DNA of 64,000 nucleotides from the NCBI RefSeq assembly GCF_026239555.1, contig NZ_JAPIVP010000007.1, positions 1-64,000 on the forward strand, written 5' to 3'. A program made the position numbers and the translations under genes. Positions 1 through 10,800 of this stretch are shown in pieces (position 1 is the stretch's first letter; the number at the start of each line of letters is the position of its first letter). Source of the DNA: Pedobacter sp. PF22-3. Lineage in GTDB: Bacteria > Bacteroidota > Bacteroidia > Sphingobacteriales > Sphingobacteriaceae. The notes below the pieces were generated by a model. It was not told the origin of the DNA. It searched no databases and worked only from the letters and a program-made list of their open reading frames with translations.

Positions 1-47
1 ATTTTTTTATTTGAAAACGAATGTTCTGTGGTAACCGGGTTTATAAA

Positions 48-455
48 TTAACCCACAGCCGTAGCATCAATTTCGATCAACATCCCATTTAAGGCCAGTC
101 TTTGTACCGGAATAAGTGTATTAACGGGAAATTTTTGATCAGGCCAAATTTTGTTAGATTCTTCGATCAGGATCTCGTGTTTCGCCTCATCATAATCGAC
201 CACAAGAGTGGTTAACTTGGCAATATTTTCCATTTTTAAACCTTTGCTTGCCAAAGCAATGGCAATATTTTCAAATACAATAGCTACTTGCGTCCTGAAA
301 TTGGGGCTTAAAACACCATCCGTTTTACTCCCTCCCTGGCCTGCAACAAATACCAGCTGGCTCCAGGCCGGAACTGATGCAACATGTGAATAGCCATGCG
401 GACGGGGATCGTAAATTCCTTCAGGATTGCTTATTTCTATTAGTGAAGTGCTCAT
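48..455 (-). CDS. RidA family enamine/imine deaminase
   Basis: A 135-residue protein of the YjgF/YER057c/UK114 (RidA) family. Members hydrolyse reactive enamine/imine intermediates released by PLP enzymes and are cytosolic trimers. Visible family features are the central GQGGS-like turn near residue 40 and the C-terminal PVQRLALNGMLIEIDATAV block, which carries the conserved arginine and the closing VEI(E/D)A strand. Length is typical and there is no signal peptide. The gene stands alone on the minus strand, with the terminator of the next upstream gene about 60 bases from its start. The family is clear, but the physiological substrate cannot be read from sequence because many RidA paralogues differ in activity. 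Confidence 0.9.
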   Translation of the reverse strand: MSTSLIEISNPEGIYDPRPHGYSHVASVPAWSQLVFVAGQGGSKTDGVLSPNFRTQVAIVFENIAIALASKGLKMENIAKLTTLVVDYDEAKHEILIEESNKIWPDQKFPVNTLIPVQRLALNGMLIEIDATAVG

Positions 456-517
456 GTTATATCATTTTATTGCTAAACTAATTGATATTTCAAATTAATC
501 CGTCGGTACTTTGCAAT

Positions 518-550
518 AAAAAACCTCCTGATCTTTTAAAATCAGAAGGT
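518..550 (-). terminator. Intrinsic terminator downstream of the M1 peptidase gene
   Basis: Read on the minus strand, ACCTTCTGAT pairs with ATCAGGAGGT across a short T/A-rich loop and is followed by six T. It lies about 175 bases beyond the peptidase stop codon and just before the ridA start, so it insulates the two genes. Confidence 0.75.
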
Positions 551-614
551 CTGGAATTATTTAATGTTAGATTATTTACTTAATGCCATTAATTAAAAGA
601 TAAATCGCAAAAAA

Positions 615-695
615 ATGTCACCCTGAGCGTAGTCGAAGGGCATTTATTTCCGATTTATCAATCTTAAGAAGTCTTCGGCTACACTCAGACTGATA
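615..695. repeat. Palindromic intergenic repeat (CTGAGCGnAGTCGAAG family)
   Basis: One arm carries CCTGAGCGTAGTCGAAGG and the other the imperfect complement CTTCGGCTACACTCAG, making a long stem-loop. The same motif recurs near 5.8-6.2, 26.5, 26.9 and 54.9-55.5 kb. It is a REP-like element with no coding content. Confidence 0.75.
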
Positions 696-724
696 ACCGC
701 AATGCTTAACTTAATGATATTAGC

Positions 725-2710
725 TTAGTTTCCTGAAGCGGTCCATGTATCGTTATCAGGATTCGAATCTGGCAATACTTTATCCGGATCCAAAGTAACC
801 GATTCAATTTCTTCAGTAATTGGTAAACGAACCAACCAGCTCGTATTTTTCATCCAAACATCAACCGGAACTTTTACAGTTTCGGTTTTTCCACTTTTGG
901 TTTTGATCTGAAGAATGATCGGCATAGGCATTTTCTCCAGGTTTACAACTCTGATGTTATATCCTACCAGTTTATCATCATTTTTAACAGCTTCAACGCC
1001 AGCAATGCCCTGATCCATTTTCCAGCTATTTAACCACCAGCTTCTCCAGAACCAGGCCAAATCTTCTCCTGCCCCATTTTCCATGGAACGGAAGAAATCA
1101 AACGGCGTTGGGTGTTTAAATGCCCAGTTTTTAATGTACTGACGGAAAGCATAATCAAAACGGTCTTCGCCTAAAATCTGGTTTCTCAGGATATCCAGTC
1201 CCCATCCTGGTTTACTGTACAGGTTAACTCCAATGTTTCTTTCGGCCATACCATCAGGCATCTGCATAATATTTTCATAAATCGGGTTACCGATTACACT
1301 TTTACCAATTCTATGTAAATCAGCCGGAGGACCAGCGTACTCACCTTTATTAAAGTTTTTCTTCGAAATGCCATTGATGAAAGTATTGAAACCTTCGTCC
1401 ATCCAACCATATTTGCGTTCGTTAGAACCCACAATCATTGGGAACCACGTATGGCCAAATTCATGATCGATTACGCCCCACGCACTGGCTCTTTTAGCCG
1501 TCCAACCACAGAAAACAATACCCGGATATTCCATACCGCCAATATTTGTTGCTACGTTAACAGCCATTGGATATGGATACTCGAACCATTTTGATGAATA
1601 ATGCTCGATGGTAGATTTTACATACTCTACACCACGGCCATAAGAATCAATACCATTGCTTTCTACCGGTTGTGCAGAAACCGCTAAACCTGTTTTACCA
1701 CTTGGCAATTTATACCTTGCAGCATCCAACACAAATGCTTTTGATGAAGCCCAGGCTGCATCGCGTGCATTGATAATTTTAAACTTCCAGGTTAATTTAT
1801 CTTTCGCCGGACGTGATTTTGGATCGGTTACTTCTGCTTCGCTACGGATATGCACCGTTGCATCGCTCAGCTTAGCTGCATTCCATCTTTTTAATTGCTC
1901 TGGGGTAAAAACTTCAGCAGGATTTAACAACTCACCAGAACCCATTACGATATGGCTGGCCGGCGCAGTAATGGCAAAGTTGATATCGCCATATTCGCAA
2001 TAAAACTCGCCGCCACCCCAATAAGGCAAAGTATTCCAGCCAATTACATCATCATACACACACATGCGTGGAAACCATTGCGCAATGGCAAAAATTTCGC
2101 CGTTTTTGGTGGTTAAATGCCCGGTTCTATCTGATCCTTCTTTAGGTACAATGTAAGAATAATCCATTTTAATGGTAACCAGATCGCCATTAGGGGCCAA
2201 AGGCTGATCTAAACGGATCTGCATACGGGTATCTTCAACGATAGAAGTAAACTTTACTGCACCAGCTTTTTGAGCTACGCTAATATTCTGGATTTTGTAT
2301 CCACCATCAAATTTTTCGCCCTGTGCACCGTAACGGCTTCGCGAAGGGGTAATGGCATAACCACGTGAAGTTTCTTTAAAAGTATTTTGATCTAGTTGCA
2401 ACCACAAATAGGGTAATTTATCGGGACTGTTGTTTTTATAAGTAATGGTAACTGTTCCGCTAACCATATTTTTGGTTTCATCGAGGTTGGCAGTTATGTT
2501 ATAATCCACATGGTTTTGCCAATACTTAGGACCTGGTGCACCGTTGGCAGAACGGAACTCATTCCCATTTTGCGTATAAAATAGTGGTCCAAACGCTTCA
2601 GCAGGATTATAGTTGGATGCTGGCGTAGATGTTGTAGCTTGCTGGGCTGATGCAGAAAAGACAAAAATGCAATAAGCCAAACAAAATGTTATTAATTTAT
2701 AAGATTTCAT
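725..2710 (-). CDS. Secreted M1 family zinc metallopeptidase (aminopeptidase N-like)
   Basis: A gluzincin aminopeptidase of family M1, expected in the periplasm or outside the cell. Counting from the chosen start, the zinc motif HEFGH lies at 416-420 and the third ligand E439 is in WMDEGF, matching HExxH-x18-E. Upstream is GGMEYPG, the M1 version of the GAMEN exopeptidase motif. I place the start at the ATG at 2710, which gives a good signal peptide ending SASAQ. An in-frame ATG 48 bases earlier would run into the terminator hairpin of the upstream gene. About 661 residues is usual for Bacteroidota M1 peptidases that lack the long C-terminal ERAP domain. The substrate is unknown; it probably trims peptides for import. 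Confidence 0.9.
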   Translation of the reverse strand: MKSYKLITFCLAYCIFVFSASAQQATTSTPASNYNPAEAFGPLFYTQNGNEFRSANGAPGPKYWQNHVDYNITANLDETKNMVSGTVTITYKNNSPDKLPYLWLQLDQNTFKETSRGYAITPSRSRYGAQGEKFDGGYKIQNISVAQKAGAVKFTSIVEDTRMQIRLDQPLAPNGDLVTIKMDYSYIVPKEGSDRTGHLTTKNGEIFAIAQWFPRMCVYDDVIGWNTLPYWGGGEFYCEYGDINFAITAPASHIVMGSGELLNPAEVFTPEQLKRWNAAKLSDATVHIRSEAEVTDPKSRPAKDKLTWKFKIINARDAAWASSKAFVLDAARYKLPSGKTGLAVSAQPVESNGIDSYGRGVEYVKSTIEHYSSKWFEYPYPMAVNVATNIGGMEYPGIVFCGWTAKRASAWGVIDHEFGHTWFPMIVGSNERKYGWMDEGFNTFINGISKKNFNKGEYAGPPADLHRIGKSVIGNPIYENIMQMPDGMAERNIGVNLYSKPGWGLDILRNQILGEDRFDYAFRQYIKNWAFKHPTPFDFFRSMENGAGEDLAWFWRSWWLNSWKMDQGIAGVEAVKNDDKLVGYNIRVVNLEKMPMPIILQIKTKSGKTETVKVPVDVWMKNTSWLVRLPITEEIESVTLDPDKVLPDSNPDNDTWTASGN

Positions 2711-2738
2711 GATAATAATAAGGTGTAATACTGCCGTA

Positions 2739-2778
2739 AATATAAAAAATAACCACATATAGATCTATATGTGGTTAT
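2739..2778 (-). terminator. Perfect 30-bp palindrome with T-run: terminator
   Basis: Positions 2749-2778 form a perfect 30-base palindrome centred on AGATCT. On the minus strand it is followed directly by TTTTTT, the layout of an intrinsic terminator for the gene ending at 2827. A perfect palindrome of this length just upstream of the peptidase gene could also be bound by a dimeric regulator, but the T-run favours termination. Confidence 0.7.
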
Positions 2779-2826
2779 AATATTACCAATTATGGTTATA
2801 ATATGAATTAATTCCGCTAAGTAGAC

Positions 2827-3567
2827 TTAATTAGCCTTTAATTTTGGCAAATCCTGCAATTTTCTTTCTTGAGGCGTTAATTTGTTCCATGCCGCAAAGG
2901 CACGTGAGATGTAAAAAGCATAGCGGAATGGTCTTTCGCCCTTTACAGCTTCGATTGAAGGCCTGTAAATGATCATAAAGTTTTTAAGTTCATCTCCTTC
3001 CAGTTTAGTGAGATCGGTAATGGCCTTTGGTGTGAAATTTTCATCTATCTCATCCTGATACATTTCTTTTTCTTCTAAATCAGCTTCCTTACGCTGTTGT
3101 CTTTTATATTTTCCATAACCAAGATTTAGGCTTAAGCCCCCAACTTTATCGGTCATGCGCTTACGTTTTAGGTTTCCACCGGTACTCAATAGCGTATATT
3201 TCTCAGCCAATGGATCTTTAGCATCTGTTATCTGACTATTCATCCTTACTGCAGTAATATCTACATCTTTTAAGCTATTTGTTTTAGCCGGTAGATAGAT
3301 CGTTCTGTTCAAAAGGTTAATCAGGTACAGCGTATCGGTATGGTAGCCTACAGCAGAGAACTCTAAAAGATCACCAACATTAGCGCTTATGGTATACTTT
3401 CCGTCTTTATTTGTACTGGTTGATTTTTTACTGTTCAGGTTTCTGATACTCACACCAGGAAGAGAAAGCGTTTTTTTCGAAAAATCGAAAACGGTACCAG
3501 TGGTTACTGTTTGTGCAAAAACACCTATTGGCGAGGCAAGTAATAGAAAAATGATCAGTTTGTACAT
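2827..3567 (-). CDS. Secreted carboxypeptidase-like regulatory domain protein
   Basis: After a signal peptide (cleavage near VFAQ, residue 20) comes a CarboxypepD_reg-like beta-sandwich at about residues 22-95. It has the typical TGTVFDFSKKTLSLPGVSI opening, a KDGKYTISA turn and a GDLLEFSAVGY strand. The rest, up to residue 246, is charged, lysine-rich and unassigned. In Bacteroidota this domain usually forms the N-terminus of TonB receptors; here it stands alone with no barrel. A TTG two codons upstream is in frame, but the ATG at 3567 gives the natural signal peptide start. A TACTTTTG promoter box ends only 3 bases before this ATG. Function unknown, probably envelope-associated. Confidence 0.75.
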   Translation of the reverse strand: MYKLIIFLLLASPIGVFAQTVTTGTVFDFSKKTLSLPGVSIRNLNSKKSTSTNKDGKYTISANVGDLLEFSAVGYHTDTLYLINLLNRTIYLPAKTNSLKDVDITAVRMNSQITDAKDPLAEKYTLLSTGGNLKRKRMTDKVGGLSLNLGYGKYKRQQRKEADLEEKEMYQDEIDENFTPKAITDLTKLEGDELKNFMIIYRPSIEAVKGERPFRYAFYISRAFAAWNKLTPQERKLQDLPKLKAN

Positions 3568-3570
3568 ACT

Positions 3571-3578
3571 CAAAAGTA
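3571..3578 (-). promoter_or_regulatory. TAnnTTTG -7 box (TACTTTTG), very close to the ATG
   Basis: This matches the Bacteroidota sigma-A -7 consensus TAnnTTTG. It ends 3 bases before the start codon at 3567, so the transcript would be leaderless or nearly so. No good -33 element is visible, so confidence is moderate. Confidence 0.4.
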
Positions 3579-3635
3579 ACTTAGTTCAACAATTAAAAGC
3601 TGCATTTAACAATCTTTAACATTAGAACAAATGAA

Positions 3636-3983
3636 TCAGGCTAGTGTTTTTAAATAATTTTCATCGTCAAATCCAATTAATATGGCTTTGTTGTTTTGCT
3701 CGATAATCGGACGTTTTATAGCACTGGTATTTTCTTTTAAATAAGCGATTGCCGAATCCTGGTTATCAATTTTGGCTTGTTCTTCTTTAGTTAATTTTTT
3801 CCAGGTTAAGCCTTTACGGTTTAAAACAGTTTCCCAACCGAAAGTATTACACCATTCGTTTAATTTTTCGGCCGTAATGCCTTTTTTCTTGAAATCGTGA
3901 AATTCGAAATCAACCTGATGGGCTTTTAACCAATCGAGCGCCTTTTTAACCGTATTGCAATTTGGAATTCCGTAAACAATCAT
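3636..3983 (-). CDS. ArsC/Spx family thioredoxin-fold protein
   Basis: A 115-residue protein of the arsenate reductase/Spx superfamily, closest in form to YffB-type proteins. The N-terminus MIVYGIPNCNTVKKALDWL places a single redox cysteine at C9; there is no CxxC pair. The family block KRPII appears near residue 90, followed by the ENYLKTLA end. YffB-type members are thought to be glutathione-dependent thiol reductases and Spx members bind RNA polymerase; neither role can be settled here. No arsenic-resistance genes are adjacent, which argues against a dedicated arsenate reductase. Length is normal and there is no signal peptide. Confidence 0.8.
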   Translation of the reverse strand: MIVYGIPNCNTVKKALDWLKAHQVDFEFHDFKKKGITAEKLNEWCNTFGWETVLNRKGLTWKKLTKEEQAKIDNQDSAIAYLKENTSAIKRPIIEQNNKAILIGFDDENYLKTLA

Positions 3984-4293
3984 ATTAAGTTATAATAATG
4001 TAAGATGGGAAATGTATAATTGACAAACCAATCCAACCATCCGTTTCAAAGATAGTAAAATTGTTTATTCATGGTGTTTGGATATCACTATCCAACACTA
4101 AATTGAAAGATTAATTCTTATTGATTTTGCGAACAGTCGGATGGTAAAATCTGACCGCACAATTATCGGATTGCCTAACTGATATTAAAATACGGCAAAT
4201 CTATTCATTCATCACATTTTTAGCCCCGTCCATCACATTTTAAATATTGTTGCTAATTCTCTTTGTAAAATTGTGCCATTAATTTAGAACAAA
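3984..4293. other. Divergent intergenic region, no gene
   Basis: This 310-base AT-rich gap separates the arsC-like gene (minus) from the histidine kinase gene (plus) and should hold both promoters. I find no exact TAnnTTTG box on either strand, no repeat element and no plausible small reading frame. Confidence 0.5.
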
Positions 4294-5832
4294 ATGGAAA
4301 TCCTTTCAGGTCATTCAACTGCTATCAAATCTAAAAACATTAACCAACTTGAGTTTTGGATTTCTACAACACTATTCATCCTTGCTTTAATCAGCATTTG
4401 CACACAAACTACTTATGGCTCTGGCGGGTCTTACCGTTTTTCTGAAAGTTCGATAGAATATAGCATTATGGCGAACTTCTTTCTTCCTGAAATATTTAAG
4501 ATCAGTATCATCTATTTCAGTTTTTTGCTTTTCAACTTTGTTTCAATGCCTCAACTGGCAAAGGGCCGTAACGTTACGATGAATCTGATCATGACCATTG
4601 CTGTTACTGCGTTTTCTATTATTACCTGGATGGTTGCCAATACCTATACGCAAGCGTACAGGATAGTAGAATTTGACGATATAGATAAAGCTTACGATAT
4701 GTTTTTTGGTGAAGCCTTTACTTATATCTTTTTTCTTTACTTGCTTTTTAACGCTTACGCCTATTTTAATGAGCGTGGCATGGTGCTTTTTAACAGAATC
4801 AATTTTTTAAAGCGCTATAACAAGAATATTATTTCAGAAATATTTGTGAGCACTAAAATCTGGCTTATTTCGCTCTTGGTATTTGCTGCCGTAATCTCCT
4901 TAAAAATAGATTATGAATTATTGATTGTCTGGTTACTTGTACCACCTGTAAATATTTTCTTCGCCTTCTGCGCCATTTATTATATCATTCCAAATCTTCG
5001 TAAAAACTTTAAGGGTTTTGGCCGTTATTTTTGGGGAAATGTAGGTTTAACCGTAATTATTTCCATTCTATTGCTGATTATCCTGATCCCTTTTATGCGC
5101 AATGGCGAAGTTATACCAATTACCTTGGTCTTAAATATCATTTGTTTAATCTGTATCACCACACCGTCTGCCTGGTATATTTATAAGCATAAATTTGAAA
5201 AACTCAGCGAAATCCAGATGCTGAAAACGGAGTTAGGCAAATCAGATGCGAACCTTAATTTCTTAAAATCGCAGATCAACCCGCACTTCTTATTCAATGC
5301 TTTAAATACACTGTTTGGAACAGCTTTGCAGGAAAATGCAGAAAGAACTGGTGAGGGGATTCAAAAACTGGGTGACATGATGCGTTTTATGCTCCACGAA
5401 AACACACAGGATAAAATTTCGCTGACCCGGGAGGTAGAATACCTGAACAATTATATCGATTTACAAAAACTCCGCACTTCACGTTCTGCTGACATTAGAA
5501 TTGATACGCATATTGAAGAACAGTTGAACAACCTACAGATCACGCCGATGTTATTGATCCCCTTTATCGAAAATGCATTTAAACATGGGATCAGTTTACA
5601 ACAACCATCGTACATTAAAATTACGCTACAAACCAAAGAAAGTACCTTATATTTTGATGTAAGCAACAGCATTTATATCAAGGCAGATCACGATCCCGAG
5701 AAATTGAAAAGTGGTATCGGGCTCGAAAATGTTAAACAACGTTTATCATTACTCTATTATGGAAAACACGAATTAATTATCCGCGAAAGTGCCAATGAGT
5801 TTTTTGTTCATTTGACTTTGCAGTTAGATTAG
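4294..5832 (+). CDS. LytS/YehU-type sensor histidine kinase
   Basis: An integral membrane histidine kinase. Residues 20-300 contain about eight hydrophobic segments. The His_kinase domain (PF06580) follows with the phospho-acceptor H331 in the motif NPHFLFN. An ATPase domain carries the N-box asparagine near N427 (PFIENAFKHG) and a glycine box SGIGLENVKQRL. The natural partner is a LytTR response regulator, and one is encoded on the same strand at 6552, but 700 bases of repeats and a GIY-YIG gene lie between. In this family the kinase and regulator are normally adjacent. The signal is unknown, and the multi-helix sensor region has no recognisable ligand-binding domain. Confidence 0.92.
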   Translation: MEILSGHSTAIKSKNINQLEFWISTTLFILALISICTQTTYGSGGSYRFSESSIEYSIMANFFLPEIFKISIIYFSFLLFNFVSMPQLAKGRNVTMNLIMTIAVTAFSIITWMVANTYTQAYRIVEFDDIDKAYDMFFGEAFTYIFFLYLLFNAYAYFNERGMVLFNRINFLKRYNKNIISEIFVSTKIWLISLLVFAAVISLKIDYELLIVWLLVPPVNIFFAFCAIYYIIPNLRKNFKGFGRYFWGNVGLTVIISILLLIILIPFMRNGEVIPITLVLNIICLICITTPSAWYIYKHKFEKLSEIQMLKTELGKSDANLNFLKSQINPHFLFNALNTLFGTALQENAERTGEGIQKLGDMMRFMLHENTQDKISLTREVEYLNNYIDLQKLRTSRSADIRIDTHIEEQLNNLQITPMLLIPFIENAFKHGISLQQPSYIKITLQTKESTLYFDVSNSIYIKADHDPEKLKSGIGLENVKQRLSLLYYGKHELIIRESANEFFVHLTLQLD

Positions 5833-6180
5833 TCCTTCGACTATGCTCAGAATGACATTATTCAATGAAGCATAAAACCGTTTATCACGCTGAGCGGAGT
5901 CGAAGCGCAATAATCAGATAATTACTATTCATGCAAATATCCTTCGACTCCGCTCAGGATGACATTACTAAACTGAATGAGAGGAATTGAAATGATACTA
6001 CTTAAAATCGATTATTAAAAAAGTATAATACAATCGTTTTGTCACGCTGAGCGGAGTCGAAGCGCAATTAACAAAACTTATTAACATTTGACATTTTTAA
6101 TGATTTCGCTATATTTATTAGGGTTAAATATCATTCGACTCCGCTCAGGATGACATTACTTTTTATTGGAATCGAAGTGC
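5833..6180. repeat. Cluster of REP-like palindromes between kinase and GIY-YIG genes
   Basis: Five copies of the CTGAGCGGAGTCGAAG motif in alternating orientation occur here (near 5836, 5890, 5950, 6040 and 6130). Neighbouring pairs can fold into stem-loops. Flanks such as GCGCAAT and AGGATGACATTACT are also repeated. No coding potential. Confidence 0.8.
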
Positions 6181-6189
6181 AAAAATTAA

Positions 6190-6504
6190 ATGGAAACGTA
6201 TACTGTCTATATTTTAAAATGCGCAGATAACTCCTACTACACGGGAGTTACAAACGATATAGACAGAAGACTTTATGAACATGAAAATGCTACAAACCTA
6301 ACTTGTTATACTGCTAGAAAAAGACCTATAATCTTAGTATTTTGCGAGCACTTTGAAGACATTAATGAAGCCATTAATTTTGAAAAACAAATTAAAGGTT
6401 GGTCTAGAAAAAAGAAAGAGGCTATTATAAACGATAACTGGGATAAACTTAAAGAACTATCTATTTGTAAAAACACTACTAGCCATAAGAATTTTACCAA
6501 ATAA
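6190..6504 (+). CDS. GIY-YIG domain nuclease, UPF0213-like
   Basis: A small 104-residue single-domain GIY-YIG protein. The motif is VYILKCADNSYYTG (residues 5-18), followed by the helix NDIDRRLYEHE with its conserved arginine. The catalytic glutamate lies in the FEKQIKGWSRKKKEA block near residue 75. Such stand-alone proteins (YhbQ/UPF0213) cleave DNA in some tested members and are frequent beside repeats; their cellular role is poorly known. The gene sits between the two halves of a two-component system and directly beside a REP cluster, so it looks like a later insertion. The lysine-rich tail suggests nucleic-acid binding. Confidence 0.85.
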   Translation: METYTVYILKCADNSYYTGVTNDIDRRLYEHENATNLTCYTARKRPIILVFCEHFEDINEAINFEKQIKGWSRKKKEAIINDNWDKLKELSICKNTTSHKNFTK

Positions 6505-6551
6505 TGGGCTTAGACTACGCTTAAACTGACATCCACAAAGACCAACCAAAA

Positions 6552-7226
6552 ATGATTGCCATTGCTATAGATGATGAACCGATTGCATTAGAGATTATAA
6601 AATCGCATGCCTCAAAAGTTCCGTTTATTACTTTGCAGGAAACCTTTACAGATGCTTTTGCGGCCATCACCTATCTTCAACACAACAAAGTTGACCTGAT
6701 TTTTCTCGACATTAAAATGCCTGATATCAGCGGAATCGATTTTTTAAAGAGCTTGAGCAAGCCACCAATGGTTATTTTTACTACGGCCTATACCGAACAT
6801 GCGGTACAAAGTTTTGAACTTGATGCAATTGATTACCTCCTAAAACCCTTTTCGCTTTCCCGTTTTTTAAAGGCCTGCAATAAAGCACACGAACTGTTTA
6901 ACCTCCGAAGCGGAAAACAAGACATAAAAGTGGGCCACATTTTTATAAAAGATGGCTACGAACAGGTAAAAGTAGCACTTGATGAGATTCTATATATCGA
7001 AGCTTCAGGCAATTATACCCAAATCCAGCTTCAGAGCAAATTGCTAAGCTCCCGTATCACCATAAACGACCTGGCTGATTTGTTACCAAAAACAGACTTT
7101 ATCCGTTGCCACCGGGCATTCATTATAGCAAAAAATAAAGTGTCCAAATTTGACCGCAGCCAAATTTGGATTGGAGAAAAAATTATCCCGATCGGTGCCA
7201 CTTATGGTGGAATACAACTTATTTAA
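6552..7226 (+). CDS. LytTR family response regulator
   Basis: A 224-residue LytR/AlgR-type transcription factor. The receiver domain (1-115) has the acidic pair DD at 7-8, phospho-acceptor D53 in LIFLDIKMPD, and the later TTAYTEHA and LLKPF elements. The LytTR DNA-binding domain occupies about 125-224, with the signature DEILYIEASGNYTQIQ and FIRCHRAFIIAKNKV. It is the expected partner of the LytS-type kinase at 4294-5832. The start follows the GIY-YIG stop by 47 bases, so it may be transcribed through that gene. Targets are unknown. Confidence 0.93.
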   Translation: MIAIAIDDEPIALEIIKSHASKVPFITLQETFTDAFAAITYLQHNKVDLIFLDIKMPDISGIDFLKSLSKPPMVIFTTAYTEHAVQSFELDAIDYLLKPFSLSRFLKACNKAHELFNLRSGKQDIKVGHIFIKDGYEQVKVALDEILYIEASGNYTQIQLQSKLLSSRITINDLADLLPKTDFIRCHRAFIIAKNKVSKFDRSQIWIGEKIIPIGATYGGIQLI

Positions 7227-7817
7227 TGCAATTTAAACCTCCGCAGGTTTTCGAAACTGTTAGGTCTGGAACAGCGATATGAAATGCAGAACCATGGTTA
7301 AATAAACCTGATAGTAGCGTAAAACCTGAAGATAAGGCACGAGCCAAGGCTTTGAAGCGGAGCAGGAAGCAGATAGCATGATGTGTAGGGATAATTTTTA
7401 ACACGGTCGTCATTCTCGCGCATGCGGGAATCTTAATGCACTCGTTATTTTCTTGCCCTTCGCGCAGTCTTGCCTCGGCTCACCGCCGCCGAGGGGCTCT
7501 TTCTTTTGGCTTGGCCCAAAAGAAACAAAAACCCAAGGCTTGCATCCTTTCTTGTAAAAACCTACGGAAATCTTAATTGCGGCAGCATCGAGGCTCTTAC
7601 CCTTGCTTATCCCAACGCTCCCGCTTTAATCCTGCCTTAGGTTGTGGGGTTATGATGGGGAGGTGCAAAGATTTCTGTGCTTTTTCCGGCGAAAATCTGC
7701 CAGGCCGGATGAGCAGGACTTTAATAACCCAAGTACGCCAGAACCCTGATTTTCCAAAAAAACTGACCACCTATGTCACTTGAGTGCATCTAAGTAATAT
7801 TTTAGGTTATAACCCAT
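7227..7817. repeat. 591-base gap filled with degenerate repeats
   Basis: There is no real gene here. Three dispersed repeat types seen elsewhere are present: a CGTCATTCTCGCGCATGCGG arm at 7407-7436 (compare 19.2 and 61.4 kb), a block AGTCTTGCCTCGGCTCACCG at about 7458-7535 that recurs at 54.66 kb, and a degenerate AAACCTGAT block at about 7300. Short reading frames inside are repeat-derived. Confidence 0.7.
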
Positions 7818-10800
7818 TTATTTTACATTTACCCTTATCCCTGCAGAATGTGTGGTAAATTCTGGCGCATACATGCTTTGTAAACTGGTAATGCCATTCG
7901 AAAAATTGCCCGCATGCGTAACCCTTAACGGATATTCGAACACGTAAGTTCCTTTTGGCATGTAACTGATAAAGAAATTGGTTGATGCATCTTTTGTACT
8001 TTCATAATAACCTAAACCATCCTGATATTTATAGCTGGAGATTACATTTACAGGTTCAAAACCCGATGAACGCATATCTTTCAAATGAATATATTCCATA
8101 TCACGATCACAATAAATTTCTATACGCACCTTTAATAAATCGCCTGGTGCCAAGACATTGCTGGTGGTAAGCGGCGTTAACACATCACCTTTATCGCTGG
8201 CCTTCTGAATGAATAATTGCTTTTTGATTTTGACTCCGGTATTGGCCGATGTAATTTTATCCAATTGCTCAAAATATTGCCAGTATAGTGCACCCCAGGC
8301 TATGGTTTGATTATTGTTTTTAACCACTACCCTGCCCATTTCAGGTTTAACATTAGCACCTGCAATGCTTAATTTCTGATAACCGGTTCCAGCCTCTTTT
8401 GTAGCATTGGGTTGCTGCAGCTCCGCTAATTTCTGACCACCAATGGTGATTTCTGGTTCTTTACTTTCGCTTAATAAATCGGTACCTTTCATTAATAATG
8501 CATAACAAGCAGCTGTAGTAGCTTTTGTGGTTTGCCAATCGTTGGTTTGTTTATTTTTGAGCAACCAGATTTTCATTTCCTCTACCGCTTTGGTATCGTT
8601 GGCCACTTCATCAAAAGCCTCAATCAATAAAGCTTGTGTTTCAATCGGGCTTTGGTACCACCACCAACCCGCTTTATTGGTAGCCCAGTACATGCCCATT
8701 TCATCATTTTGTTGTGCGGTTTGACTTAACAGGGTGATGATCTTTCTTGCTTCCGCATGATTGCCGTTTCTATTTAAAACCAAAGCTGCCTGCGCCAGTT
8801 GGTAAGTATCAAATGTTTTCCATTCGGAAACTAATTTTTTAAGGTAAAAATCTTTAGCTTTTTCAAAATCAGCGCTTGTATTTTTATGATTGGTATAACT
8901 TCTGGCAAACAGATAGTGTAGTGGCAAGTAAGCAAAGCGTTTTTCTGTCAGTTCTTTTTTATAATCCTTAACAAATTTTGCATCTAAATAAATAATGGCC
9001 TTATTAAGCATGGCATTAAAATTTGGATAAGCTTTTTCGTCGATCAGTTTTAGCTTTTTTAACTGGCCCATGCCTAAAACGATGTGTTGGGTAATGTAAC
9101 GATCTTCTTGCATCCCATTAAACCATGGAAAAGCCCCATTATTAAACTGCATTTTTTCCAGCTTCTCAAAATTGGTTTTTAACTCGTGAGTCATTCTGTT
9201 TAAATCGAAAAGTACAGCCAAACGTTTTTTACGCTCGGTTTCATTATTAGCAGAGCGTACCCAGGGCGTTTCTTCTAATAAAATTGATTTCAGTTCCTGG
9301 TTTTTCTCCAGGTTGGATAATAATGCTTCGCCATTATTGGTGTTTTTCCATTGCTCAAAAACCGTTTTAATTTTTGGCGATGAATTGATGATTCCCGTTG
9401 CAAAACTATTGGCATAAAAGCGGCTAAAAGTTTGCTCTGCACATTCGTAAGGATATTCCATTAAATAAGGCAAAGCCTGCACTGCATACCAAACCGGATT
9501 GGAAGTAAACTCGAAAGTTAAACTTTGGTTGCGTAAGGTTTTAGAGGCTCCTGATTTCTCCAGTTTCTCAAAATCGAAAGTTTTGCTGGTGTTACCACGC
9601 ACATTTATTGGCATACTTTCGGTAACCAACATGGCATTTGCCAGAACCGGAATGGTATTTTCTTCGCCATCGCTAAATCGACCGCTTTGGGCTAAAACTT
9701 TATAGGTAATGGCATTAACGCCCGAAGGGATAATTAATGTCCATTTTAAAACCGAGTTTCCCTCATTGTCCACTTCGAAAGTTTTTTCAGATTTTTCATT
9801 TGCCTCAAAAATCTGGATGGCTTTTCCTGTCAAGGCATCGGTAAGTGCCAAACTAGCGTTGCCTGTAAGTTTTTTACCTGAAAGGTTATTGAGTTTGGCG
9901 CTTAATAAAATGGTATCGCCCGCTCTAAAAAACCGTGGTGCATTAATGCCAATAGCTAATTGTTTTTGCGTAATCAGCTCATTGGTAATCGTTGCCGTTT
10001 TTAAATCTTTGGTGTGTGCAAAACCCATCATTTTATAGCGGGTTAAACTTTGTGGTATAGTAAATTCGATCTTGATTTCGCCTTTGGCATCAGTTAACAA
10101 TTGCGTGTAGAAAAATGCAAGCTCGTTGAAATTAGTACGGGCTGTAATATTTGGTTTTTGATATTTGAGCGCCTCTACTTCTTGACGCGATGTTGGTAAT
10201 GCGTCTACTGAAGCCGCACTCTTTAATATTTCAACGGTAGGTGGCGCAGCACTTAACCCCGCAACCCTCCCCTGCAAGGTAGCCGAACCTCTAATCTGTA
10301 TCGCTGCACTTGTCATCTCCTTTTTCTGCGCCCCATAGCCTACAACCATTACTTCATTTAAAGCATTCCCATCCTCTTTCAGCGTTATATCAATTCGTTT
10401 TTTACTACCTATTTTCCTAGAAAAGCGTTTATAGCCTATATAAGAAAAATGAAGTGTTTCCCCAGCTTTGCCATCGATGGTATAAATACCAAAAACATTG
10501 GTGGTGGTTACCTTTTTACCTATACTAACCTGTACGCCTGGCAGTATTTCGCCCTGATTATCGAACACCACCCCATAAATTAATTTACCGTTTTCTAACT
10601 CCACGAGTTTTTTTAAAGCTTCCTTAGATAGGCTTTTTCGTTTAGCATTTTGTAAATTGCTGATATAGTTCCGGTAGCCAGAATTGTAACCGCCATAGTA
10701 GTTATAACCAAACAGGTTAAGATTTTCATAAACCCGTGAAATCACGCTATAATCTCTATCACGTCTTAAAAACCATAGGTAACCTGGGTTAGCAACATTA

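Noticed and set aside
3636..3983. Arsenate reductase of an ars operon
   Set aside because: No arsB, acr3 or arsR neighbours, and the sequence is closer to YffB/Spx-like proteins.
7219..7783. Two short genes of 64 and 68 codons
   Set aside because: Made of dispersed repeat sequence; compositions unlike the neighbouring proteins.
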